Shown: positions 1-12,700, counted from the first letter of the stretch. The stretch: 64,000 nucleotides of DNA from Theocolax elegans (GCA_026168455.1 CM047426.1:81929986-81993985); one strand, 5' to 3'. Program-made: numbers and translations. The notes: generated from the letters alone by a model not told the origin.

Positions 1-734
1 TGTTGTTCAAGCGGTTTTGGGTAGAGTTCGATATCTCGTTTTTATACGACACCAACAGTTTGTTACGTTTCGTAATGATACATTTATAATATACGTTATA
101 TAATTGAAATTTCGATCAGCACAATACTTACTTTTATAGTGAAAAAATTTTATCTTAAGAAAATAACAAATGTAATAATCTAAATGTCATAGTAGATATT
201 GTACACCATGTTTCACTAACAAATTTTGATAGTTATATGAAATGTAAATTAAGTTAACTCCATTGTGTCAATGTTTGTTTTGCAACTACGATGGAAGTTC
301 GAGTTACACCATCTCTATTCTACATATAGAAAATAAAATTTGTTTATCAACTAACTTTATTATATATATATATCTTGTACGAGAGTCATTACATCCAATT
401 GACGACTATCGATTTTTGTTAAAATTAAGATATTCATTTTTTTTTTATTTTGATGTACAAATTAATTCTTACTTGCAGGAACTACACTCATTTGTATTTT
501 TTTATATAAGGGATATATATGCCTTTCATAGTACATTCCTATTATTTAACAGGACAAGTCTGTTTAATTATAGAGTAATCATTAATCACCGAACATTTGA
601 AAATAATAATTCCTTTATAGAAGGAATTTATTTTGTGAAAAATAGACACGATACAATTTTAAGTGAAAATAAATTTATGATCAATAGATTTTCCTTTTTC
701 TTTACAAAGTATACAATTAAACGGATGAAGTTAT
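1..734. other. AT-rich non-coding DNA
   Basis: I see no gene here. A stop-free stretch on the plus strand (263-739) is long for such AT-rich DNA, but it starts at TTG, has no internal ATG until near its end, and matches nothing I recognise. A 12-bp sequence, AAGTTAACTCCA, occurs at 251-262 and again at 797-808, so it brackets that stretch. This suggests the interval 251-808 may be one unit, perhaps an old insertion, but no terminal inverted repeats were found. Confidence 0.4.
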
Positions 735-798
735 TTTAACTTTAATAGAGTTAAATTTAATTCTAATTAGAGTTAGATTTAACTCTATTAGAGTTAAA
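735..798. repeat. Three tandem palindromic 21-22-bp monomers
   Basis: Three head-to-tail units at 735-755, 756-777 and 778-798 each have the form TTTAAC..AGAGTTAAA. The third is cleanest: 9-bp arms TTTAACTCT and AGAGTTAAA (778-786 and 790-798) around a 3-bp spacer. The first two carry one or a few mismatches. A fourth half-unit, GTTAACTCC, follows at 799-807. A palindromic monomer repeated in tandem could be a cluster of dimeric factor binding sites, a seed of a palindromic satellite, or the end of a foldback element. Nothing in the sequence decides between these. Confidence 0.75.
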
Positions 799-1019
799 GT
801 TAACTCCACCTGTTTAAGCGTGTAACTTCAAGAATTTATAAAATTACAAAAATAAGTTTTGTAAGAATTTTGATTATGTTAGTGTTTTTTTCTTGTAAGT
901 ATTACATTTCCGTAAACGCGCGTAAAACATACATATCTCTTACAAATGTAATAACTTGAACAATTACATTAAAATATACTGTTCTGGACAGGTATACGAA
1001 GGGTATACCGAGTGCCCAT

Positions 1020-1480
1020 TTCCTTTTAGGAAGTAAGGATCGATCGGTATCGATATAAACACGGCTCGTCAAACATCTCCATCGATGCCGCAAGGTACTT
1101 TCTTCATATCCGTAGCTATGTGTGTGCGTGCGATATGTGTGTGTTGTGCACATACATACTGTACGCACAGGTCCTAAAAGGCAGTGGTGCGGGGGGCGCG
1201 CGCGCGCGCAGCTGCACGACGCATCGATCGGCAGCGCTCACGTCAAAGTGTAATGCGGGCTAATGCACGAGGGGCGGCTGCACGTGCGCTAATGCAGCCT
1301 TCCTGAATTAAAGAGTCGATAAGCCCTATCGGAGTCGCGCTACCCTCCGGACCGGCGCGCCGGTAGATACAGAGACCGAGCGACCGAGCTACCGAGCGAG
1401 AGAGACAGAGAGGAAAGAGGGAATAAAAGAGTATTATTTTCGAGGTGTGACAGGGGGGTGTCGCTTGGGTTTTATGTGGC
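1020..1480. promoter_or_regulatory. CpG-dense island
   Basis: GC content and CpG density rise sharply against AT-rich flanks. The island holds an alternating (CG)n tract at about 1194-1209, a 14-bp perfect palindrome ACCGGCGCGCCGGT at 1351-1364, and three spaced copies of the motif ACCGAGC at about 1374-1400. No TATA box, initiator or reading frame is convincing. In insects such islands are often enhancers, promoters or unmethylated spacers, so the regulatory reading is inference only. Confidence 0.3.
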
Positions 1481-1499
1481 TGTCGACTAACTGAGCAGC

Positions 1500-4055
1500 T
1501 TTTCAAATTTCGAGCTTTCGTGCGTCCTCTGGAATTGCCAAACTTGGGATATATTTTGCGTTTCGCCGAGTTGACTGGAATTATTCAACTGATACGACTA
1601 ATGAGAATTTAAAATTCATGCACCACGATAATGTAAATGTCACCTGCGTACGTCTGCTTTTCTATTTTTTTTCCACGTTAAACAGCTTTTTGGAGCTTTG
1701 GAAATTTATTGTTGCATTTATATATATTTAATTATATGCGCACAATAAAGTATTTATAACTATAAATATGCAATTATGAGAGACATTTCTTCACAAATAT
1801 AGCTAATGAGGAGAATATAAATTATACACTGTTGTTTCTAACCTGATAAAATATTCATTACTCTCTGATTGCTAATAAGAGTATGTGTACAGTAGAAATT
1901 ATTTAAGATACCACTAGAATATGCTCTATATGCAAATGAGAGCTTTAAGAATATATTGATGAATCAAATTGACATATTGACATGAGATAATTCATTTTAC
2001 CAATTATTTATCCATCTCAACTTATTTTAATTTTATAGATTGTAGTATCAAAATATAATTTATGCTCATACGAACCAAATCAAGAGGGAATTATTTTTTT
2101 TATTTCCTAGGTATTATTATTTTTATATTTGCGTAAAATAACATTGAATTTGACAGGTTGACCGAGATTTTTAATTATTTGTTATTTAGGAAATGTGAAT
2201 TTATGTTATGATGCTCTACATGATAAAAATGGATATTTTAATAAGAAGTTACTACTCGTCAAAAATTTATAAATGAACCGATAGATTCCATCAGGTTCAT
2301 CATATGTATACGTATCTAGAATTGTAATTGAAAACGTTTCTCTTCAGAATTTCACGCTCAAATGTATTGAAAACGTGCATACAGAATATTAGAAACAGAA
2401 TACGCAATTTTCGAATTCAAAAATATGGGTAGTTTTACATGGATTCAAAATGTATTTGAATTCTAAATTGCTCGTATTTTTTAGTTTTTGAAATACTAAC
2501 AAATCTGCATTTAAGTATTTTACAATACATTGTCAGGATGCATCTCCTCTCTTTTTTATGTTTTAATACTAGTTGCATAGATTAATACAACAATCTACTT
2601 TTTACATATAGAAGAATATAAAAAATGTCACTTTATTAATATTTCATAATCTTCAAATGCAACTCTTTTTTTTACTATAATATGACCAAGATTATTATAG
2701 AATTTTAAAAATACTATAAGTTAAGTAGAAAGTGATATAAATGTAAAAACCTACAAAAATAAAGTTGTTAAGCTTTATCATCGAAAAAGCTCAAGTTATT
2801 CGATTTTTTCATATTATTTCAAAGTGGTAGAGGGTTTTTCAAATAAATATGAGGATTAGCATAGATTATCGGGCCAAATGTGCAAATCGCTAAAAATCTA
2901 TAGATGAAGAGGACTCGGGAATTGAAAGCAAACCCAATGATGTTTCATTATTCTAGTGATTAAGATAATGAAATGTGTCATATCACTTTTTAAACGAATC
3001 GAGAATAGAACCTCATACGTCAATGTATTTTTATTTAATATTATATATAAATTATTAAACTTTCATTAAAAAATTCATAGAATCTTATAGTCATGAAATA
3101 TAGTTATTTCGTATATAACTTTAAGGTTAATATTTCTATAAATACAGATCCAATGCTAGTACTTATACCTACTCTAATTTAAAGTAAATTTCTCTCCAAT
3201 TATAGTAAATTTCCATTTCAAATCTGAAGAAAATTCAGTTCAATAAAATAAAATTCCAAGTTCGTCCAAGTTAAAACACTGGAATTCTAACATTTAGTTA
3301 GCTTTCGCTTCATTTAACAAAATTATCATTCGTATTTTTAGAGTAAAAAATTAATTTGAATAAAGCAAGTTAAAATTCACTTCGATAAAGAAGTTACTTA
3401 AAGAAGTTTCTGTTACACTACATTTTACCCTTTTGAAGTTCAAATTTTCTATTTTAAATACTTAAAACAGAATGTAAAAACGAAACATTTTTTCATTCAT
3501 TATCATATACATTTACATTAATATAGGTATAAGTCTATCAAATACAAATAATTTATTTATGTATAAATACGTAGAAATACATTTTCAATACTGAATTTGA
3601 AAGATTATCATGTTTTCAATTCAATACAAATGTCATATTCACAATTACATTTATCAAAATATTCATGGAATGTTTATAGGAAAATTCTTAATGCTTCATC
3701 AGCACATAATATTTATTGATATAAAAAATGATGGAAAATTAAATGTACAATTTAATATATATATCTTTTTACAATCATTTATAAATTCAAGAATATCATA
3801 TAGTTGCCATTTTCTTAATAATGATGTCTCAACAACTTTACAAGCACACAACCGTAAATTCAGTTGAAGCTAAAACAAAATATCTACACACAATTTTTAC
3901 CCATCCCCCTTACTCAGAAAAATTGAAAGAAACTCGAACATCATCCTCACGTCGAATATAAAATCGTTACTTGTACCAAAAAAGAAAAAAAAACTGGTAG
4001 GAAACACGAGAGAAGCATACAAAATCGCAACGGGGGGTGAAGTACGTTTCTCGTC
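1500..4055. other. AT-rich non-coding DNA, nothing seen
   Basis: About 2.5 kb of strongly AT-rich sequence with frequent stops in all frames. I found no repeats beyond short A/T runs, no RNA-gene motifs and no plausible exon. Confidence 0.5.
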
Positions 4056-4460
4056 ACATATCTCATGTGTATACATGTGTGTATGTGTGTGGGTATATGT
4101 ATATATACGCGTATATATAAGGGCGCGGACTTGGAGGCGCGCGCAACCCGAAACGGGCAATTAGCATCGACATTTTGCGCCTTCCTCCGGTGTCGCGAAC
4201 AAACGCGCGCAATTAGACGGACCCGAAGGAACGTGATCAATGCCGGATGCGACACAATGAAACGTACCAATGTTGCTTCTCTCTCGCATAGTATAGACGA
4301 CGCTAGAGGGATGGAATCGAAATAGGGAGACACGAGGAAAATGTTATTGGAAAACTGCTAGCCTCCTGCTGAGTGAGAGAAAGAGAAGAAAAAGGGAATT
4401 TACTGTGTTACGCGAGTTTGCTCCTTTTCGTATGGGACGCTTCTTGGAAGTTTGTATTTC
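4056..4460. promoter_or_regulatory. GT/TA microsatellite leading into a CpG-dense island
   Basis: A mixed (GT)n/(TA)n tract at about 4066-4120 runs into about 340 bp of CpG-rich sequence. Overlapping short open frames exist on both strands. They partly translate the microsatellite and do not look like protein. Regulatory or spacer DNA is the likeliest reading. Confidence 0.3.
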
Positions 4461-5309
4461 GAAACGGTAGAAGATTCAACTTGCTATATAACCTTTCTCT
4501 CTGATACGAACAATTTGGTAACGATTCTTACTTAGATGGTTAAGTGCTATTTAACGAATTTATTTCACAATTGAGTTCATACTTTTTGATTAAAACATCA
4601 ATTTACTCAGCTTTCGACGATTATGAAACCAGCGACAAAATTTTGCGGAATATTTAAAAATTTATTTTATTTTATAATTCAATAGCAATATTTGATCAGT
4701 TAACGTATCATATATTTAGAAAAATGAAAAATTTGAAAACTGATAAATAATTTTATTTTTTTAATTAAACAGAGAATACGTTTTGTTTCATACAATGGTT
4801 GTTCACGTTTTATAAAATCCAAAATTGAATATTTTTTTTATGCGTGATGCTTAATTTCGTTACTTTTCAATAAAAAGAAATTCCAATCAATAGATTTTTA
4901 AACATTTACTTCGCTTTACCAACAACTGTTTAGGCTATAAGTCTCAAAATAATATCATTACAATTTTCTACAAAATAAAACTTCATTTGTGCAAAACAGT
5001 AAGTTTACTATATAATAATATTGAATTAGTTAATCGAATTATTGTAAAGTTAATCCTACTTAATATCGATAATAATAAATAAATACCGTGCGTGTATATA
5101 TATATATACTTAACTAGAAGAAATCTTTAAGTGTACATTAATTAATTTCGTATATTATTTACTTATTATTGTTGTTGAAGCTATATTATTTTCATAAATA
5201 AAGCTTTACTCGACGTCTCGAAATTTATAAGCATGATGAAGAGGTTTGAAATTTTAACACGTGTTTCAAACTTCAGAAAGTTCACAGTGTATCATAAATA
5301 TGTAAAACA

Positions 5310-6030
5310 ACATGAAATTTACCTGTGGCAGTATTTACGTCGTCGGAACAAAAAAATATATATTTGCACGTATATATTAAGGGCAGAGTTCTTTTTGTTT
5401 TTCAACCTAATGATTTAAAACTTATTTCGCACATTTATAGTGTAAGAATATCAACTTTTCTGGAAATTTGTAGCAAAACAGAATCATTTTAACTAAAAAT
5501 ATGCAGAAAAAGGTATCAAAATTAGTGTTCGTTGGTAAATGTTCCTTTCGTCTTATCAATTTTTGGATTTATTTGAAATTTTTTGTGATTATTCATGAAA
5601 GTTTTTTTTATTTTAACAGTTTCATGTTTATTATACAAAAATAGCAATGTTTTAAATTTTTATTCAATTATTCTTTCTAATGAACAATAACGTTTTAAAT
5701 ATCAAATACTTATGCAAAGTTTGAATTTGAAAAATAGTGTCGAAAAATTTCAAGCAAATCAAAAAATTTGTATGTGACGCAAAGAGCAATTAAATGCACC
5801 AAACACTAATTTGGCCAATTTTTCTGCATAACTTTAATTAAAATGATTCTGTATTGTTGAAAATTTTCAGATAAGTTTATATATTTACTACAAATATGCC
5901 ACAGAAGTTTTAGGCAATTAACATGAAAAACAAAAAAAAATTTTTGACCTATCTCTACCCTCAATATATAAGAAAATAAAAATTTCTCATTGTACTCATG
6001 CGTCCTATACATATACTTGACCCGATCGAG
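5310..6030. repeat. Long imperfect inverted repeat (foldback), about 700 bp
   Basis: The left arm is best conserved at 5371-5531 and the right arm at 5801-5970, in opposite orientation. Matching blocks include AATTAGTGTT, ATGCAGAAAAA, CAGAATCATTTTAA and TATATATT(A/G)AGGG. By eye the arms are roughly 70-80% identical. The similarity continues inward with more mismatches towards a centre near 5666, so the whole looks like one decayed palindrome. Outer limits are uncertain. It could be a foldback or MITE-type element, or two copies of a dispersed repeat in head-to-head orientation. If transcribed, it would make a long hairpin RNA. A stop-free minus-strand stretch (5806-6282) overlaps the right arm and is probably incidental. 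Confidence 0.7.
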
Positions 6031-6129
6031 TGGATTTCTTATTCCATTTGAATTCAACGAGTATGTATTAGAAAATATATGAAAAGAAAAGAATAAACGA
6101 AGACATATAGATAATAATAAGGGGTACGG

Positions 6130-6245
6130 ATAAATGAACATTTCTCTTGCTTTATTTTGTTGCGCGCGCCCGCGCTCTCGCGTAGTTCCGCATTGTAGAG
6201 CGTTTATTACATTAAGCACAGTGACTCGTGCGCACAAGCTTTTTC
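6130..6245. promoter_or_regulatory. Small CpG-dense patch
   Basis: A short GC-rich patch (TTGCGCGCGCCCGCGCTCTCG at 6160-6180, split here as TTGCGCGCGCC and CGCGCTCTCG) sits in AT-rich DNA. No other signal supports a promoter. Confidence 0.2.
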
Positions 6246-6249
6246 TTTG

Positions 6250-7500
6250 ATGGAGTGTATACGGTTTTTTTTTCAAATTCAATTGATTGATTGTGTTTAT
6301 CCGGGAGTTACGAGGAATCGAGTCATTATTTCTTCAACTAAAATTTACAATAAAATTTAATTTTCGTTTTTCTTTACAATAGTAGTCCATTTACTTGAAC
6401 ATTTTTTCCATAACAAGGATAAATCGGTCAATATATTCAAATACCCATACATAAAAATGCACCACGATATTTTCAATCGGTATGGATGTAATATACTACG
6501 AGCAATTTATTCTTTTATTAAAAAACTCTTGAATATTTTTATTTATAAATTCTTAGAAATGTTTAAATATTCAATTTAAATTAATAAATTCTTAATACTC
6601 TAAGATAATCCTAATGAATTCATGTAGTACCATTGAAATAAGGAAAACCTTTGCAACATCCGCAAAAAAGTATATACATGTATATAAATATTATATATAT
6701 ACACACGTATGTACATATATATAGGAGTATATAATGTCCATAAATTTGAAATTTACATTCCCTTTGAATATTTCACCTGCCATAAATTGCGTTTCCATGT
6801 CAGAAATCGCGCTTTTTCAATAACCGATGCACTGCCATACAGATGCCCTCCCTCCTACGACGCATCGTTTTTCAACGAAACAGCAAACAAATAATAAAAG
6901 AAGTTGAGATGGAAGGTAGAGGAGGAAAAAAAGAATGGGCCGTAAATAATGGGGAACAGAAGGTATTAAAGTCGAATCACGACGCGCGCGCGTCATCCTG
7001 GTAATTTTTAATATTCTACCTTACCCATGTACATATGTACGTGAAGTATGGAGTTTGTCTTGTTAAGATAACGCGAGAGATGCAAGATTTTCCCGTGTTC
7101 ATTGTTTTTTTTTCATTTCTAATTTCGAACGGAATGTTTAAACAATGCATTAAATTACTTGAAATGCAGATTAAGACATTTATTTTAAAGCTGATCGAAT
7201 AGGAAATAGTTAATTCCTCTTAATATTTCCAATCCTAATATACCAGTATTCGAATTTATGTATTAAATTATCTTCCACAAGTTCATGTCTCATCAATTAA
7301 ATTTATTACCTCGCCATAAATTAAATTATAAAGCTTCGATGAAATATTGAAGAATTTAAAAAAAGTAATAATAATATTTCCTGATATATTTTTCAAATTC
7401 ACAGTTGTAAAGTAAATTGTTAAACGCATTAAGATCAAGAATAATTTATCGTAAATATACCGGAACCGTCTATTTCTATCACAGCTATTCCTTGGAGGGA
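6250..7500. other. AT-rich non-coding DNA
   Basis: I see no gene. A (TA)n/(CA)n-rich patch lies at about 6670-6725, and a short (GC)n stretch at about 6981-6990. The rest is AT-rich with stops in every frame. Confidence 0.45.
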
Positions 7501-7518
7501 AAGGGGGTAAAAGGTTCG

Positions 7519-7531
<13 letters not shown>

Positions 7532-7569
<38 letters not shown>
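7532..7569. repeat. (CT)n microsatellite
   Basis: About 19 uninterrupted CT dinucleotides, then a moderately GC-rich stretch to about 7800. Read on the minus strand, the array gives an Arg-Glu run that should not be taken as protein. Confidence 0.95.
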
Positions 7570-7574
<5 letters not shown>

Positions 7575-7819
7575 ATGGGAATCGATGCGATCGTTCATCT
7601 TGGCCGCGCATAATTGATTATTTTCACCGGTCTTGCTATTATTACGAGCGATCGATCTCCATCTCCAAGGAGCGAACGCGCGTGAACGAGGAAACGCGAG
7701 AATCTCTTGCCTTTGCTTTCTTCTATTTTTGTTTGTTATCGCGCTTATTTTCTCCCCTTTTGTGATTCGATGATGAATGATGAAATCGAAGTCACGTTTT
7801 TTGAAAGGAAAATGCACAG

Positions 7820-9240
7820 GAGTGCTAAATTACATTTCTTACTATAGGCGGAAATAATGAAAAAAAAAATTAAATAATGTTCTTTTTTTTAATGAAGCAC
7901 GTGCCATAGGTATTATTTCTTACGGCGGTTGGAAAATTAATAGTAAAATAGGGATTCTAATTATTTGTGTATCAAGCTATGTTTAATAAATGATTTGCTG
8001 TGCCAATACCGTACGTAAAAGATTTAGTAATAGCATTATTTTGGTAGTAATTAACCTTTTGCTTGCAATGGAATGTATTAAAATTTATACAATGGTTCGT
8101 ACTATTTATTATGACGTTGTATACAATGCAAATGTTTAATCGAAAAGTAATTTGAAAAATTGGAATTTTTAATTCTATAATAATATACATAAAACATCTG
8201 TGTACTCAAACGACTCTCATTCGATTGGCTTTATTTACATTTTCAATCAATTTCTGCATTTAATTAACTGTGTTTTGAAATACGATACAATGTACACTAA
8301 TCATATTTTCTTTATGATCGACGTAATATCAAAATTGAAAACTTCGTTTACCATCGTCATAAAAATTTATATCATCATATTTATCTCGATAATTATTAAT
8401 AAAGAATTAGGATGTGGAGAATAAATGTATATACCTTAATTAAAAATATGTGACGCAAGATGTACAGCCAATTGTCAAACAATAAAAAATTAAAACAAAA
8501 AACCGAAAAATTGCAATATTTCATTATTTAATCGAATGAAAATACAATTTGTTAAATTAAAATAATGATTGGCTTTATAAATAATAGTAATAAAAGTACA
8601 CACCAATAAGCAGAGAATTTGTATATATATATATATATATATATATAGATATGCACGAGTTAAAAGTCGAAGAAAGCAATTGCTTGCTGTAAGGCATGGA
8701 CTAGACGATTTTTGGAGCTTTTCCAGGTCAATGTACACATTACGTTGCAGTGGAATCGTGTGAGGTCGACCTGGCAGTGTGCTTATGGTAAAATCTTGGC
8801 ATAATTAACGACTAAAAAGCTATAAATATATGGAAATCGATTTCTTATCATTGGTGTTTAAACGCAGAATAAATATAAATCCGTGTTAAAATACAAGTAC
8901 ATTTTTCAGATGTTAATTTTTGCAATTTAGCGTTATTTGAAAGTTCCGAATGTTATTAGATTCATATAATTGAAAGATTTAAATAAATTTGTGTTACAGA
9001 TAAGTTAAAATAAGTTGAACCGTAAAAACAACAGGCAATTTAACAGGCAATAAAAAGGAAAATGAGCTTGAAATTCTATTTGGTTTATTCGAAGTTATAA
9101 TACGAGTATTTTAACAAGGCACTGCATCCGAATATAATTAGAGATGCGCAACCAAATGAAAATGACCATCGCTGGAAGCGACCGCATTTTCCCCTCCATA
9201 ATCAGATTTCGAAAGATCAAAAGCAACCAAAATTCGCAAA
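7820..9240. other. AT-rich DNA with an (AT)n microsatellite
   Basis: An (AT)n array lies at about 8621-8647. Otherwise this is AT-rich DNA with no supportable gene on either strand. Confidence 0.45.
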
Positions 9241-9700
9241 TAGGTGTATACGCGAATCCTTCTTACATAGGTAGGCGGTAAGATCAAAGGGAGAGAGGGA
9301 TAGAGGGATAGAGGGATAGAAAGAGAGAGAAGGTACCGTCATGAGTCAGGTCTATCGAGCATCGTGACGCTCATCAATCTTCAACCCCTCCGAAAACTGT
9401 GAGGACGCGGTAGAGAAGCGAACTCGTGGGAGAGGTAGACTAGCCTCGAGTTTACGCGAATGCTGTTGTCACGGGGCCGTGGCGCGGCAGCAGTTCGGAA
9501 AGTTGGTGGTAGTGTCGGGAGGAGATAAGGGAGCGCGAGAGATGCCTACCCTGCCTCCGTCACGGGGAGGTTATTTTCTCTCTTGCTCTCTCTTCCCCTC
9601 TCGCCCTCTTCTCCTCTTGGCCGTTGGCTTTGTAAAGTGTTAATTCCGCACGAGTGCCCGCGAGACGACTGAACTCGGTCCACCCACTCTTCCTTCCTCT
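9241..9700. promoter_or_regulatory. GC-rich island with an 8-bp minisatellite
   Basis: Three tandem copies of GAGGGATA (9295-9318) open a roughly 450-bp island rich in CpG, ending in a pyrimidine-rich stretch at about 9571-9620. An AP-1-type TGAGTCA site occurs at about 9345. No start codon in a coding-like context was found. A promoter or enhancer is possible, but the sequence alone does not establish it. Confidence 0.3.
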
Positions 9701-10380
9701 TGGCTGATGCAGACCTCTGTCTCCGTTCTTTTCTATTCTTACTCTAGTGAGAATGAGTGTACCACAAAAACCTCTTTAAATTTGCAAATTAGCTTTTTCA
9801 CGTGTGCCTTAATCGAGCCTACAGTTCACATACTCTTCTTCTTCAAGTATATATCTATTATACAATTAGTATTTGTTTTTATATTATATTCATATTTTGT
9901 CTATAAAATAGTTTATTAATAGTTATGCATGCCCATATAGCAAGAAATAAATTTAACTAGAATCTAATATTCAATATATTAGTAACAATTAAACTTGAAT
10001 ATCTGAATGAGTAGTTCGAATATAAAAATGTGATTTAAAATACAGAAATACTTTAAATTTTTACGTATATATGTTTAAACCAAACTATTTTTGAATTACT
10101 GGATCAAATTTTAATAATATTATAATTATAAAAATTATTATACTTATTTTAAAAGAAATTAATTATTGCAAATTAAAAATCTGAGAATATGTAATAATAT
10201 TTATGTATCGTCTACATTATTCATAAAATAGAATTTTTACAATAATTCAAACACTTTTTATACGCACGATTAACGTAAAAAAACTGCAATAGGTACGATA
10301 ATGAATACATTGCATAAATAAATCATGTTTGATAATGCAAAAAGGTTATCGTAATTAAATGCTAATTCCATCAAATGATT
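9701..10380. other. AT-rich non-coding DNA, nothing seen
   Basis: AT-rich sequence with many stops. No RNA gene, repeat array or exon signal was found. Confidence 0.45.
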
Positions 10381-10500
10381 TTTAAATACAATTTCTCTCT
10401 GTGTCTCGAAATAGTCGAGTTAACCGGGTATAGGGTACCGCGAACCGCAACTTCAAATTTTCACCGCAGGGTCGTAAAACTTTACAAGTTACTAATCCCC

Positions 10501-10777
10501 CTCCCCCCCCCCCAACTACCGACACATCGCTAAACGAACTTTCCCCCGTCAACTCTGAAATTATAAGCACGAAAAAAAGTCTGCGCGTAAAGTCCTTGCA
10601 GGCTCGACTCCTTAGAACCGTCGGCGTTGTATTTTAAATAAGTGCCGCTGGTTCTGCCGCAGTGTAACCGCAACTCTTACTACCCCTCCACAGACCATTC
10701 CGCCATCACTCTCTCTCTGTCTCTCTCTCTATCTCTCTCTCTCTCTGTCTCTCTCTATCTCTCTTTCTCTTTATCTC
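10501..10777. repeat. Poly-C run and (CT)n-rich tract
   Basis: A run of ten or more C residues lies at about 10504-10514. A (CT)n-rich microsatellite interrupted by GT and AT units spans about 10708-10777. They form the upstream part of the GC-rich island that continues to about 11330. Confidence 0.9.
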
Positions 10778-10779
10778 CA

Positions 10780-11128
10780 GTACCACCTGACTTTATCACT
10801 GTCTCTTTAAATCTCTTGTCTTCCTCGGTAAGCTGGCGCGCGCGGCACAGTTAGCCCGTACATTTATATACATATATACACAATATATACATACCTACAC
10901 CCACGGACGCACACACGTATATATGTATATATATATATACAGATATAAATATATGTGTACACGCACACACTCACATAAGCGTTATATATCTCTTCAGTCC
11001 AGTCGGACGATTCCGCAGGCGAGAGAATCGGAGAACAATTGCGACGAATCGTTTTCTCCGTCTCTGTTGTACTTGGTTTCTCTCTGGGAGGGGTAGGGGA
11101 GCCTCCTGCCGCCGATTACTTTGGAACA
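10780..11128 (+). promoter_or_regulatory. Candidate promoter and 5' leader
   Basis: A CpG-rich island interrupted by TA/CA microsatellite (about 10860-10975) contains TTCAGTCC at 10993-11000, which fits the arthropod initiator TCAGT with +1 at about 10996. A TATATATC lies only about 14 bp upstream, too close to be a canonical TATA box. No downstream promoter element fits the strict spacing. The stretch from this initiator to the ATG at 11129 would be a leader of about 130 nt. This is a reading of motifs only. Confidence 0.25.
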
Positions 11129-11163
11129 ATGGCGCTTTTCCGCGGTTTATCTGACGCCGCGAG
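11129..11163 (+). CDS. Candidate first coding exon, unknown gene
   Basis: The sequence GAACAATGGCG gives an ATG with A at -3, a good animal start context. The frame reads MALFRGLSDAA and reaches GAG|GTGAGAG at 11163/11164, a good 5' splice donor. The exon would end in phase 2. The upstream GC-rich island with an initiator-like motif is what one expects in front of a first exon. No downstream acceptor or exon can be linked to it within the window, and eleven residues are too few to recognise a family. It may equally be chance in GC-rich DNA. Confidence 0.22.
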
Positions 11164-11329
11164 GTGAGAGCAACCTGCGCCATCGCTTTCCGTATATCTA
11201 TATACATACATCGAGAAGGGAAGAGGCTGCCGCGACGATGTCAATGCACTTGCGGCCATTGGCTATGCTAGTGCGCGCTCGATCGTTTGTTCCCTTCGAG
11301 CTACCGAAAATGAAATGCCGCCTCTGATT

Positions 11330-12700
11330 TATCGACGGAATTTTTTTTATAAGTGATTTCTGTCATCGATTATCCATTCACGCGGTTATATTGATTTTCA
11401 TTTTCTTTTTATTCGGTAAGACCGTGCGAAGGTAGATAAGAAAAATGTCGATATATTTTGTCAATTATATATTTAATGCAGCTAAATATTCTTAATAAAT
11501 TCAACAGTTTTTTTAATTTAATTCTACTTAGCATAATCGTGCTCGTCTTCTATTGGAAAGTGTCACGTTTATTATATAGCAATTGATAATAATACACATT
11601 ACGCTCGGTGATCTGACAGTTACTAAATGTGTGTTTTAAAGCAAATAACTCAAATTTTGCTTTATCGGTTAAAAAAAATACAATTGATATAATTTATTGA
11701 GTATTTTCGCTGATAGTTAATATTAGTAATTAATAAAAAATATTGAAGAGCAGAGAAAGACGGTAACGTTATTGCGCGACCTATCCTAAAGACGAAGAGT
11801 AGTATTTCTTATTACTAACAACCGATGAAGATCTAAACGAGCAGTTAATAATAGTGAATCATCGTATTGATAAAACATTCATATGAATATCTTATGAAAG
11901 AGATATACAGCACAGTGTCTTACTGAGCGGTGTTTAAGCATATAGTGTCGGAGTAATCTAGGTGATATTCAACGCTATTAACTCTTGAGCAATGACACAT
12001 GGAGGTCATAAGGGAGTTAGAGTTTGCACATGTATAGATCATTCTACAATGATTCTAATAATGTATATCTCGAGTTCAGTAGTTTGCCAGGCTTGCTATT
12101 TTGCGATGCACATTGTCTCTACTTAAGACTACAATGGCTAAATTAATACCACTGGTCGTTAGTATATTGATCATGGATATTACTACCACAATAGCAACGC
12201 CTATTTGTACAAAAATAGTCCATAAATCATTGATTAATTTGTAATTGAGGAACACGAGCACCCAAGATCTTGACAGTTTAACAACTCGAAAATATTCATT
12301 TAGCTCAATACGTGTACTGATCCCCTAGCAAATGAAGAATCATAGGCGTACTCACAATACATCCCATCGCAATTGAATCAACTAGGGTGGGTGTCGCTCG
12401 CTTACCTAGAACATAAAAGAGAGTAATCATTAGTAACGAATTTCGAAGGCAATTCCATTATCGCAACTATAAAAAGTGTATTTACGCAAGAGGTACGAGA
12501 CGACGGTAAAGTCAACCCCAGTATTTTAACAACTCAATAGACGCTGCGGCTAATTTAATAACGGACCACCCTCCCCTTAATCTCGAAGCCAATGCGCAGT
12601 AAAAGCTAATGCAAACCAAAATTCTCGTAACTAATAACACGAAGGGAAGTAACTCAATGAAATACAGGAAAAAAAAATGAAAGAGGGTACCTCTCACGCT
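11330..12700. other. Moderately AT-rich DNA, no supported gene
   Basis: Composition is less extreme than in other spacers. A minus-strand frame at 12076-12261 encodes a hydrophobic stretch resembling a membrane segment but starts at GTG and lacks clear splice sites. A good minus-strand donor (TAG|GTAAGCG) lies at about 12404. I could not assemble these into a gene model. Confidence 0.35.

Noticed and set aside
263..739. 158-codon stop-free stretch on the plus strand
   Set aside because: It begins at TTG, has no useful ATG, is rich in Phe/Ile/Tyr as AT-rich DNA translates, and shows no motif. It was kept only as a bracketed interval of interest.
5806..6282. 158-codon stop-free stretch on the minus strand
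   Set aside because: It starts at TTG and overlaps the right arm of the foldback. It shows no recognisable domain.
12076..12261. Hydrophobic minus-strand frame resembling a membrane segment
   Set aside because: GTG start, no acceptor in the right place, and hydrophobic translations are common in AT-rich DNA.
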